The notes beneath the pieces are model-generated. The model was given only the letters and a program-made list of their open reading frames with translations, did not search any database and had not been told where the DNA came from. The translations under genes were made by a program, and so were the position numbers. From NCBI RefSeq assembly GCF_900324465.2, contig NC_046610.1, positions 7,876,484 to 7,940,483 of the forward strand: DNA of 64,000 bases, read 5' to 3'. This document shows positions 54,801 to 64,000 of this stretch, in pieces. Source of the stretch: Anabas testudineus (Eukaryota; Chordata; Actinopteri; Anabantiformes; Anabantidae). Within the stretch, counting starts at the first letter, position 1, and each line of letters opens with the position of its first letter.

Positions 54801-57800
54801 TTAAAACATTAAAAAGAACTGCAGTCGATTTAAATGATGAATCATCTGTGCTGTGAGGTTTTCCTGCTATGGCTGAGTCAAACGTGCTGTGAGAAAGATT
54901 TACAGAGAAGTAATAGAGAATATAAGATAACTGATGTCCCTCTCTCTTTTTCAGTGGGGTGGGCTTCTCCTTTATCTTTGCCTGGGTGCTGATGGGCATC
55001 GTGAGCACCTTGTTTATTGTTGGTGGCAACGTGGAGAAGCTGGTGTGTGAACCTCTGGCTAACCGACAGCTTTTCAAGGTGCTGCGTACAAACGCTCTGT
55101 CTCTACTTGTGTTTCTATTGAAGAGACTTTAATCTGAGCTGGAGATTATTACATAATGCACAGCACTGCTGCTCTGTTCTGATGAATACTGTACGTGTGC
55201 GTTTGTAGATTATAGACACTCCATTCCTGGTTCATCCTTCCAAGAAGAACTTCCTCCCTGGGCTGCTGTTTCAGAATCCAAACATCGACTTGACTTTGGG
55301 AAGCATGTACAGGTAATAAGCCAACAGCTAATACATGTTAATAATATAATTCTTTTTATTGTAATTTATTTCTACTTTTACATTTATATTGTGATTATTT
55401 TTTTTGTTTTTTTATAGACAATGTCATGAGAACAATGGTCTGTACCACGCTCTGCAGTTGGAGACCATGTTCAACATCAACTCCTTCCTCAACAGAACTG
55501 TGGTATGTTACTATGGCGACCACCACATCCCATGTTGTCTCTCTGCCACTGTTTCATTGGTTCATTTTATTATTATTATTATTATTGTTGTTGTTGTTGT
55601 TGCTGTATCTATTTTTCTTGTATTATACTTGTCTACCTGTCCTTTGTGTTGTGTTTATTGGGCACATTCAATTCTTTGATACTTGTGAATAAACGTGGTT
55701 CTTATTGTGATTCACAGTATAACAAAGATCTGGCCCAAGTGTTTGAGAGTGTGCAGGTGGACCTACAGGACATCACACTGCTGGAGCAGGCCGGCAGAGA
55801 CAACCTCATCAACTTCGCCAACTCTGGAATTGGACAGATTGACTATGAGGCACACCTCACTGAGGTAATACGAGAGCGTTTGTGCACAATCTTAGTTAAT
55901 CTTACACAACTACACCAACTCTAGAGGGACCCTTAGGTAAAAATTAAGAATTTAAAACATAAAACCATAAAACACAATGATAATGATACAAAAGTATCTT
56001 TAAAAACCTCTCTCATGCACATATGTTTTGTTTCAGGTAAATAAGGGAGTCACTCTTGTGGATCTGTTGTCGTTCTCTACTGACCTGGAGGCTCAGGCTG
56101 ACCAGCTGGTGAGTCTCATCATTACTGAGCTGTCTGATCTCCCCAAACACACACGTGTAACTCAGTGTAGAAACTGAACCATGTGCATCTACAACAAATT
56201 GCTGTTCGCTCAGTCATTTTGTGTCTGAGTTTGTTTGTTTGTTTGTTTGTTTGTTTGTTTGTTTGTTTGTTTGCAGCCACGTGGTGCTCTGGAGAATGCA
56301 CTGAAAGGACACGCCAGCAGTATCAGACAGATTCACAGAGACCAGGTGGTGCCCTTGGAGCAAGCAATGGTAATCACCCCTTCCACGTCACGGACACACA
56401 CAATCCGAATAAACAACGCAATTAAACACTAGAAGGAATGATGATGTGCAGCAGTATAATGGACTGAGAGATTGAAAATGATCAAAATAATCACATTAAA
56501 TAGATTAAAGTTGGCTTTTTCTGCCTTTATTGTAGAGACAACACTTGTTGAGAAGTGTTTTTATCTTCTTTACATTCTCACCTCTTTCCTCTTCTTCCTT
56601 TTCCTTCATAAAATGGTGACAGAAATATGTCAGAGCGCGGGTAAGCCGCTGTTGATGCCGTGACGGCCCTCTGGCTATGTTTTGTGTGTGTGTGGGTGTT
56701 TTTATAGCAGTGTGGTGTTGTTGTGGCACCAGTGACGTGATGTGATGGCGTACTTGTAACTGAGCACCCACATAATTGAACACAGTTTTGTATTCTAACA
56801 GTTTGTCTTTTTCACACAGACTACCCTGAGCCAGAGTATCAGACTGCTGCAGAGGATGTCCAGCGACCTGCCGGTGAGTTTGTGAATAGTTTGTGGTAAC
56901 AAGCTTTCACATGAAAACAGTCTAAAACACATGTATCATAAAACTGTCCCTCTTTCTCTCTCAGGTCAAAGTCACTAATATCCTGAGTGCCATTGATGCA
57001 GCAGAGTATCTCATCACGCATAATGCTTCGCATGTGGTGAAACAGGTACAAAAGTTTGTAACATCTTTGTATGACAGATGGTGTTTATAAAGGCACGTGT
57101 CTGTAATCCCTGTTCACATTAGGTTCACACTAGATTAGATTTAGTGTTTCTCTTTTTGAGATTCTCTTAAAAATCTGAGGTTCCACATAATGTTCTTCTA
57201 GTATCTTCGGTAAATAAAGGTTTTTATTATAAGTGTAGGAAAGGAATGAATTTTCCATTGCAGTTATTGAACGTTATTGTCAATAATGACAATCAAATCT
57301 TCTGTGGAAGCTCAACTGATGAGATTGTAGAGTTGTATTTTTTTATTTCAACAATTTACTAAATTCACTGTGGATCACTAGGAATGAAGAAGAAGAACCA
57401 TGAAGAAATCTGTAGTTTGTGCTTAGAACAACTTAACATTTCAGAGCATGGAAGGACACTGAAGCTTCAACCTTAATCAGTTTTCAGTCACACACTTCCT
57501 AACTTCTCTTTTCTCATGCATTGCAGGAAACTAAGGGTTACACCCAGAGCTTGGTGGGATACTTCAAGCAGTACACAGAATGGGTTAAAAACTCTGTAAG
57601 CATTCTCCCAGTGTTCTGTCTTTTCTAAAGTCACAGGTTTATTGTTAGTATCAACTCTGTATAGGGGCAAATGTCAAAGTTGCTGTGACTGGAAATTTTA
57701 CAAATATAATGTTTCAGCAACTTCTGATTTTCACATTTGTTATTTGTATAATGGATTTCTGTGTATATTTACTGCGTGTATTTCTACATGTGTATTTTTC

Positions 57801-57912
57801 CCTACAGTTGACCGCAGAGGTGGCTCAGTGTAAACCAATCAGTAACATTGTGGACAGCATGGAGATAGTAGGCTGCAGCTTCATAGTGGATTCAGTGGTA
57901 AGACACCAGATC

Positions 57913-57957
<45 letters not shown>

Positions 57958-59363
57958 ATTCATTTCACAGCTGTATGTGCACTACATCTTCTCTACATGT
58001 ATCTGGATTTCAACAACAAAAAGAAGCATCTTTTTGACAGTTTGAAGGATGTTTTATGTATCAGTGCATGTGTACATGACTAAAATTAACAACTAGTTTG
58101 ATTATCATAAATAAAAATAAGAATAAGAACATGTTTCAAGTTTATGTAATTTAACAATTTGCTGCTTTTTTTGTCTTAAATTATTTTAAACTAGATGTAA
58201 TACGACAAAACAAACCATTTCATTATGTAACTTATCTGGGAGATGGTGATGCTTTGACAAATGACAAATCAGCACATACAATAATTTGCATATAAACTGG
58301 TAATATTTGAATATTTAAAGATAAAAAAGGCAAAAGAAGATTTTTTGCCTCGACATAACAATCAACTTATCACCAAAACTGTGTTTAAAAGAAGCTATTT
58401 CCTTTTGTTGATAAATGTAACTAATTTGGATAATGTATCTAATTTTCAGAACACGTTCTGGTTCGGTCTGGGAGGCTGCTCCATCCTTCTGATACCCAGC
58501 ATCATCTTCTCTGTCAAACTGGCAAAATACTACAGAAGGATGGACACAGAGGACGTCTTTGAAGAGTGAGTCCAAACAGACACCTACACATTTTGGATGT
58601 AGCCAAAATTCAGTCCTTTAGTCCTACTGTAGTTTTCTAAATCCTCTCAGTTACAGATCAAAGTGAAATTAATTAATCTTTCTCTTCTGTCTTTCTCTCA
58701 TTGTTTCATCTCCTTTGATTCTCTTCATATTTTTCCGTCATGTTTTTTCTGCTCTGTCCAGCTCCTCTTACCCGTGGCTCGTTGCACTTTGATGTTTATC
58801 TGTTATTCACTCATCCATGTTTCGTCCTCCTCCGCATGCCCACTCGTTGTTTGGTACGGGATACTTTGTCTTTGGATCTCATCTTTCTTCTCGTCTCTTT
58901 CCACTGGAATTCACGAGCATGATCTCTGCTTGAATGGATCCTTATTTCGTCACCACCTCTCATTTATTTTCCTCCCTTTTGCTCGACTGTGTTTCCACCT
59001 GAGGATCACTCTGTCCTTGTTGCTTTCACCAACGTCTTTCCATTCTCCCTCTCACCAGTATGGGTAATACAGGTAATCAAGGTGACCAAAGGTGCGATGG
59101 AAACCTCACTGTGGTCAGGTACGAGCTGTGCCCACCAAACGTGCATGCTTGCATGGAGAGGAATTAAGCGGTGGAGGGATAGTTTGGTCTGCAGACACAA
59201 ATAAATGTGCCACATGAGATTTTTCTGAAGATGATGAATCTGTGAATGATTCCCCATATGTGTGAATGCATGTGTTTGTGTGTGTACATATAGTTCCCCC
59301 CGTTACGACACTCTGACTCTGTTCCCTCGGGCCTCTGCTCCCCCGAGCTACTCCGACTGGTGA
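41862..59363 (+). CDS. prom1: Prominin-1 (CD133)
   Basis: Prominin-1 is a pentaspan glycoprotein of plasma-membrane protrusions that binds cholesterol and shapes photoreceptor discs. Exons in phase: 41862-42132, 48433-48494, 48764-48790, 48885-49090, 50847-50967, 51059-51122, 51242-51331, 51904-52121, 52227-52301, 52598-52661, 52793-52801, 52904-53063, 54593-54745, 54955-55078, 55209-55312, 55418-55502, 55718-55864, 56037-56108, 56277-56369, 56820-56873, 56965-57045, 57527-57595, 57808-57897, 58450-58565 and 59294-59363. This form has 874 residues (human 865). A signal peptide ([18 protein letters not shown]) is followed by TM1 [20 protein letters not shown], the Cys-rich cytoplasmic loop [22 protein letters not shown]2 with [12 protein letters not shown]3 ending [12 protein letters not shown]4 [20 protein letters not shown] and TM5 before [17 protein letters not shown]. 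Several N-glycosylation sequons (NNT, NIS, NDT, NFT, NRT, NAS) fall in the two large outer loops. The last exon is the least certain part. Confidence 0.93.
42793..42824. repeat. (TG)n microsatellite
   Basis: About 16 TG units in prom1 intron 1. Confidence 0.9.
45800..45900 (+). mobile_element. Retroposon 3' tail (LINE/SINE type)
   Basis: The sequence ACAACGGGATTAATAAAGTA followed by (TTA)n-like repeats is typical of the 3' end of teleost L2/CR1-type LINEs, which end in a short microsatellite. Only the terminal part is recognisable. The 5' border is unclear and may extend left to about 45.62 kb. Confidence 0.45.
48764..48790 (+). other. prom1: prom1 27-nt exon
   Basis: A 27-base exon coding PENVVLLLQ lies between GTCACAG and GTAAAG and keeps phase 0 on both sides, so it can be skipped without a frameshift. 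It occupies the stretch just before TM1. Mammalian prominin-1 is known to splice a 27-base exon in or out of nearly this place (the classic nine-residue variant), although the exact residues differ. Confidence 0.75.
50663..50740. repeat. (TATAA)n pentanucleotide array
   Basis: About 15 tandem TATAA units, nearly without variation, in the prom1 intron before the exon at 50847. The lack of interruptions suggests recent expansion. Confidence 0.95.
52793..52801 (+). other. prom1: prom1 9-nt microexon
   Basis: The nine bases CTCTACCAC are flanked by CCACAG and GTAAGT, an excellent acceptor and a consensus donor. Included, they turn the joint Ser-Gly-Val into Ser-Ala-Leu-Pro-Arg-Val in the first large extracellular loop. 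Skipped, the upstream exon joins 52904 in frame and gives [14 protein letters not shown], which matches human VVAGIKRVLNSIG without a gap. It is therefore most likely an optional exon. Confidence 0.6.
53083..54243 (-). mobile_element. Tc1-like DNA transposon, nearly full length, decayed
   Basis: An element of about 1.16 kb flanked by TA (53081-53082 and 54244-54245) lies in a prom1 intron, antisense to the gene. The ends share AAAAAGTATGTGAACC as inverted repeats. The transposase-start end carries a second direct copy (AAAAAGTACGTGAACCC, about 54156), the IR/DR layout. The minus-strand transposase remains recognisable: [25 protein letters not shown] followed by [20 protein letters not shown], then [30 protein letters not shown] and [11 protein letters not shown]. 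The reading frame is broken by stops (one right after LHKAGNG) and by frame changes, and the first catalytic Asp of the usual WTDET is Gly. The second Asp and the Glu are still visible. It is inactive. Confidence 0.9.
55567..55604. repeat. (ATT)n(GTT)n trinucleotide run
   Basis: Adjoining ATT and TTG trinucleotide repeats in the prom1 intron after the exon ending at 55502. Confidence 0.85.
56230..56273. repeat. prom1: (GTTT)n array forming a splice-acceptor tract
   Basis: Eleven GTTT units run directly into TTTGCAG, the acceptor of the prom1 exon at 56277. The microsatellite thus takes the place of the polypyrimidine tract. Its length could influence splicing of that exon. Confidence 0.85.
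57917..57954. repeat. (TG)n microsatellite next to a prom1 donor
   Basis: About 19 TG units begin 20 bases downstream of the donor of the exon ending at 57897. TG runs near donors can bind CELF or TDP-43-type splicing factors in vertebrates; relevance here is inferred. Confidence 0.9.
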
Positions 59364-60351
59364 CGCTCTCCTTGCTGAAGAGGTATTATCAATAATAACC
59401 ATCAACTAATCCACTTCTGACTGAAGGAACTATCTAACAACAACCAGCCACCAGTCTGACCTTTGCTAGGTGACTGATGTTTCCTTCCCTGTTTTCATGT
59501 CAGTGTCTTTTCTTTTCCTCTACTTCAACCTCCATCATTTTAACTGTTCGTGTTCATTCCAATAACTCAACTAGGAGGAATATCTTATATCCATCTCACA
59601 CATTTTTCATGTTCATTCTTGGATTTCTTCATCGTGCTGGAGGAAGAATGAGTTGTTTCAGTGTAATCAAGTGTCAACATGTGTATCCTTTAAAAAATCT
59701 GAGTGAGTAACTAAACATGAAACTAGAACATCACATCATCATCTCATCCTGAGATTTTGTGCTTGATTTTAAGAAACAAAACACACAAAAGTATTAAGGT
59801 GAAGGCTCCGTCATTTATAGATGACACCAGGTTGAAAATTAAAGCCCTGAAATAAACTGAAACAGCCGATAACAGAAGTGGGAGCACGTTGACAGCTAAT
59901 CCTCAGGATTTTGGAATAATTAGCATTCTGTGGTTGTCAGTAATGTTTTGAATGGTCTGGTACAGTATGATGTGACTGTAGCTTAGTAACACACTGCTGT
60001 TTTAGACCAACACAGGATTTTAAATTTTAGGCGTCAGGTGGGTGTAAATTAAAACCAGAGCTGATTTTATTTTTTCTTTTTCCACAGCGGACAAGAGAAC
60101 TGGAACTGAGCTTTTCCCATGATGTAAGTCCTGTTCTGATCTGTCCTTGTTTCTTTTTCTCTGATATGACACAGCACAATACTACTTTACAGTCCCTTGA
60201 CTGTAAAATTCACACACAGTACACATATAATGCACGGTATATTCCCTGAATCCAGATCAGTTATGTTATTTATGTATTGTATAATATGTAAATAATAGCA
60301 CACTGTGCGACAAATTGCAGGATTTTTCTGACGGCCTCTCCTCTTTTCCAG
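58566..60351 (+). other. prom1: prom1 alternative 3'-end exon region
   Basis: After the exon ending in phase at 58565, several exon-like segments with good signals follow. They are 59294-59383 (acceptor ATATAG, donor GAAGAG|GTATTA, stop at 59361), a 14-base piece near 59059-59072 (CACCAG, then ACAG|GTAATC), 60088-60123 (CCACAG, then CATGAT|GTAAGT) and a terminal segment from 60352 (TTCCAG). The 59294 segment continues the frame as [20 protein letters not shown] and ends in SDW. Other combinations give different short tails. Variable cytoplasmic tails are known for prominin-1. I chose the 59294 segment because it gives the longest ordered tail. Confidence 0.5.
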
Positions 60352-61526
60352 GATCACAGAACTTTCCAGCATTTCAGACCATGTAACACTTGGACAAAAG
60401 GGAAGAATGACAACAATCAGAAGCTGTGTGTTGAGGGCATCACACCCCCGTCTACCCCTTCAAGCCATTTGACCAGAACCTCTGATCAGCCAACTGTAAT
60501 TTATCTCTCATATACACCAGCACCACAGTCCTTCTAGTGTTTGATACTGCACATTAACACGTCAGAGCATAGTTTGACCTGTAGACGATGAATTTGTACT
60601 TTAACTGTTTCAACAGGGTGACACAAGTGTACATTTTTTACGCTTTCAAAACTTTTGAAAGTTTTATATATTTTTGTTAATGTTTGTTTTATAACATGTA
60701 AGTCTTTTCTTCCTAGGAGTAGATATTTTACTTCTTTTTGTGAATATTTCTAATGTAGCTTGCACCATTTTGACTCAACAAGTTGCACTGACCAGGTAGA
60801 TTTTCATGGTATAGTTTGACATTTTGGGAACTAAACATGTTTTAAACATGCTTTTTTTTGTTGAGTGTTAGATGAGAAGATTGATACAACTATTATATTT
60901 ATTGTGTTGATTAAAATTAGATTCTAATAAATGAGATTTAGAGGTTGCCTGTGTGCAAAGCTAAGCTAATCGTCTCTGCAGTCTAATGATTCCTGTTAAG
61001 AGTACCTAATTTTAAACTCTCTGCACCGAAGTGTATGTTTCTCAAAATGTCAAACTTCTCCTTTAAATACTGAATAAGGAAACCGTCAGTTTCTCCATAC
61101 TAATACATGAGACAACATGTTACTGGCTACAACAAGGTTTAAAGACAGCTAACAAACACAATATTGTGTCTTAGGCATTTCTCGCCCGACCATTAGTGAA
61201 GCCCTAGATGCTTGTATTTTCAGAGGATTATGTTTTTCTTCAACATCTTGTGGTTTGGGGAATAAAACTCCCAGAAGTCTCTGTGGTGTCAGAGGTCAGG
61301 ATGAGGAACACAGGAAAAATCTAGCTGGAGTTTGTGGTGGGGGTACAAATCTGTGTAAAATAAAAACTTCACTGTGTGAAGTGTCTGCTGTGTTTTTCTT
61401 TCACATTTACACAGTGACACGTAAACTCGAGCAAAAATACACCAGCTGTTAGAACTGGTTTCAGTTTTGTGCTTTTAAAGTGAATAAATCGCCCACATGA
61501 CATTCAAGTAATATGCAGAGTCACTT

Positions 61527-61579
<53 letters not shown>

Positions 61580-61600
61580 AGGTTCAGGTTTGTTTTGGGG
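60352..61600 (+). terminator. prom1: prom1 3' UTR with polyadenylation signals
   Basis: The terminal exon-like segment from 60352 contains AATAAA at 60926-60931, with further ones near 61260 and 61484. The transcript most likely ends at one of these. A CA microsatellite follows. Confidence 0.45.
61528..61577. repeat. (CA)n microsatellite
   Basis: About 25 CA units between prom1 and fgfbp2. Confidence 0.95.
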
Positions 61601-63184
61601 TTTGCTGACAGGTTTGCAGTGGGGGCTTTAGCAGGAGCCGAGGTGGCATGACACTGCTGCATCCTATCAGAAGAGACCTACTCTGACTGAACATCTTTTG
61701 CAGACACACACGTCATCTTGATTTTGCATTCCCAGAGTCTTTAATGGGAAACTTTTCTCTTCTGCCGCCATACTGATGTTTATAGGCGCTAATTTTGCTG
61801 AATGCGTTGCACACAGTCATCTTCCACTTTGCGTCCATATCAGCTAGTCGGTATTAGATATTTACGTCTTTTTAAAGACATTTCTGTAGCTTAAGTTGAA
61901 ACTGAGCTTTATTTCTGTCTTAATTTACGTTTCTGTTGTGTTATACAGCTTGGCTGCGTCCCGTCTGTATATGTGGTTCCTCCTTTAAGCAGATTTTTGG
62001 AAATATGCTTATTTACTTTCTGGTGAAAAGTAAAATAAGAACATGGATAGCACTTCTTTGTTTGACAGTCAGCTTAGCAGTAAAAATAAATAAACTTTAA
62101 GCAGGGACACAGAACAACTATTATGTTAATCTGTAGAAAATCAGTGGTGTAAAAATACAAGTTGCAGTTTTTATGGGCGTTACGTGCAGAGTCAGAGTAG
62201 AAAATAGTTCCCCAGAAACCCAAAACATTTGTATGAATAAAGCAAAACACATAAAATGTGTTCATTAGTTATAAGAGTGGCTGATCTTTTTACATTTAGT
62301 TCCTGGCTTGCTGGTACCCCTCTATCTGGTTTTTCTTGAGCTAACATAACAATTTGGCCATGAATTAATCAAAACTAAACCTAAATTCATTAATTAAAAA
62401 AACTGTTTTAATCATTTTACTTAAAACGTTTCACTCAATCACCAGCTGCGTCACTAAACAGCCAAGCTTTTGTATATGTTTCTCAATTTGATGTTTCAAA
62501 CCACTTCTCTTTTGAGAAGTGGGTGTTAATGTGGGATTTACAGAAATACTTAATATACTTACTTATTCAAATCCAAGACCGCATGTTTATAAAGTTGCAT
62601 CATTCCTCCAAACTGAAATTTATACAATTTCTCTAACATTTCACCACAATTTCGATGTTAAAAAGAAAATGACGATGATTTTATTCTTACAGGGTCATAG
62701 ATCAACTTTTAACTCTCTCAGATAATAACTTCACTAATGTAATTTGGCTCTGGACCTTTACTCGTCTCCTCCTCTGCCCCCATCAATGGTCAAAGAACCT
62801 CTTATATGCGATTATATAATGTCTCCCAACTCGTTTGCACAACATGTGGCTTCCTGTGTGTGCGCTCTGTCAGCCCCCCCCCCTCTTCTCCCACAGACTT
62901 GTTGACTGCTTCTCCTTTCCCTGTTTCCTCCCTCAGTTTATGTTCTTCCCTCCATCCCATCCATCATTTTTTTAGCCTGATGTGGCCACTTGGTGTGCGT
63001 GTGTGTGTTTGAGGGAGGGTTCAGTGCTGGAGGAGGAGTCCTTCTGCTCACCCGAATAATACCTTCTTTGTGAGCTTCAGTGTTAAAAAGCCACGCTCCG
63101 ACGCTTCATGCCCTTGCGCACCTTAACCCTCTGCACGGACGCAACCCATACTCACCGTCCATCACTATCACACCGAACACCACC
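61601..63184. other. prom1-fgfbp2 spacer and fgfbp2 5' region
   Basis: The left part is AT-rich with no supported gene. From about 62.8 kb the sequence becomes CT-rich, including a C homopolymer near 62.87 kb, and probably holds the fgfbp2 promoter and 5' UTR. I see no clear TATA box. Confidence 0.4.
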
Positions 63185-63850
63185 ATGATCACCAGGATGA
63201 GAGTAATGCTGCTGTTTCTGGCAGCAGCTGTTTACGCGTCGAACGCTCAGACTAACGACAACAAGCAGCAGCAGCAACAACAAGGCAGCATTTTGGATGA
63301 GCCCATCACATTCAGCACCAAGACCAAGGACTCCTGTGGCATGGTGGTGTCTGCAGTCGGGAACTATACTCGCCTGCGTGTCTCCTGCAGAGGTCAAAGC
63401 CAAGGCCAGACCCCGGGACGCTCCTACTACTGTGACTTCCAGGGAAAACCGAGCACATGTCGCGCCTACAACCTCAACCCTCGTCGCTACTTCCTCCAGA
63501 TAATGTGGGAGCTGAGGAAGCTGAGCCACGCCTGCCAGGGAGCCAAAATCTATCGCCCTCAGATGTGTAAGAAACACTCAGATGAGGCCCAAATGACCTT
63601 TTTGGCCTCCAGGCCCAAGGCTACCAAGCCCTCTAAGCCAGACCAAACTAAACCCGTCACTACACCTAAACCTGGGAAGCCCAAATCAGGCAAGGGCCCC
63701 CAGCCCGGGATAACAAATCACAAGCCTGCGAAGACCACAACTCATCCTACAGAGCAGCCGGACACCGCAGCTTCCCGCCTCGCCTCTGAGTACTGCTGGA
63801 AGAGCCTCCAGGGCGTCTGCACCTACTTCATCAGCTGGTTCCAGGAGTGA
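63185..63850 (+). CDS. fgfbp2: Fibroblast growth factor-binding protein 2
   Basis: This secreted protein of the FGFBP family binds FGFs and releases them from heparan sulfate. A single coding exon gives 221 residues. The ATG at 63185 is chosen for its CACC context and because it opens a signal peptide (MITRMRVMLLFLAAAVYASN); the frame upstream has no ATG. A short polyglutamine run (six Gln, residues 28-33) follows. Eight cysteines carry the family pattern, for example DSCGMVV (Cys 51), VSCRGQ, YYCDFQGKPSTCRAY, HACQGAKIYRPQMCKK and the terminal EYCWKSLQGVCTYFISWFQE. A Lys/Pro/Thr-rich linker, probably O-glycosylated, separates the last pair. The HACQGA motif and the ending fit FGFBP2 better than FGFBP1. 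A donor-like ACACAG|GTGAGG lies 16 bases after the stop, so the 3' UTR may be spliced. Confidence 0.9.
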   Translation: MITRMRVMLLFLAAAVYASNAQTNDNKQQQQQQGSILDEPITFSTKTKDSCGMVVSAVGNYTRLRVSCRGQSQGQTPGRSYYCDFQGKPSTCRAYNLNPRRYFLQIMWELRKLSHACQGAKIYRPQMCKKHSDEAQMTFLASRPKATKPSKPDQTKPVTTPKPGKPKSGKGPQPGITNHKPAKTTTHPTEQPDTAASRLASEYCWKSLQGVCTYFISWFQE

Positions 63851-64000
63851 AGCTGCGAACACAGGTGAGGGGAAAGGGGAAAGAGAAAGTTTAGCAATAG
63901 CAAGACAGAAAAAGTTAGAGGGAAAAAAGGGGGGAAAACACTCAAATTAGCGATTGTTTTTGTGGCTGATTTAAAATGAGGTAAAAGTGCCCAATGTCAA
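63851..64000 (+). other. fgfbp2 3' UTR or downstream intron
   Basis: A purine-rich stretch follows the stop codon. It is cut off by the window edge, and no signal for transcript end is seen. Confidence 0.4.

Noticed and set aside
58762-58792. Possible prom1 last exon coding [10 protein letters not shown]
   Set aside because: The acceptor is acceptable, but the frame stops after ten residues with no donor. The 59294 segment gives a longer, more ordered tail. Kept only as a remote alternative.

Overview
The window is nuclear DNA from a bony fish, most likely a percomorph teleost. It is AT-rich, with intron-split genes, GT-AG splice sites, long CA/TG microsatellites, a Tc1-type transposon and small dispersed teleost-type repeats. 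Nine host protein genes can be read. Eight are spliced and one is a single coding exon. I rebuilt the exons by hand from open frames, splice signals and reading-phase agreement. For the seven spliced genes wholly inside the window the exon phases close without a break, and product lengths are within a few residues of the human proteins as I recall them.

Layout, left to right: cpe (carboxypeptidase E, minus, first exon only), msmo1 (methylsterol monooxygenase, minus), klhl2 (BTB-BACK-Kelch adaptor, minus), med28 (Mediator subunit, minus), lap3 (leucine aminopeptidase, minus), clrn2 (clarin-2, minus), then tapt1 (plus, head-to-head with clrn2), prom1 (prominin-1/CD133, plus, about 17.5 kb) and fgfbp2 (FGF-binding protein 2, plus). 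Between them lie intergenic stretches of about 0.7 to 2.7 kb with promoters, UTRs, microsatellites and repeat remnants.

The genes do not form one pathway. They are two blocks of conserved synteny. In human, CPE-MSMO1-KLHL2 sit together on 4q32, while MED28-LAP3-CLRN2 and TAPT1-PROM1-FGFBP2 sit on 4p15. Here the two groups meet in the klhl2-med28 interval (about 18.5 to 20.4 kb), which also holds a LINE-like 3' remnant.

Mobile DNA is sparse: one nearly full-length but decayed Tc1-like element in a prom1 intron, a 5' half of the same family between msmo1 and klhl2, a possible third end near 41.2 kb, and several short teleost-type repeats. I saw no CRISPR array, rRNA, credible tRNA or virus-derived element. 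I found no new biological system. The best second looks are a 9-nt in-frame microexon and variable tail exons in prom1, the IR/DR architecture of the Tc1 family, the missing internal start codon in lap3, and the synteny join.
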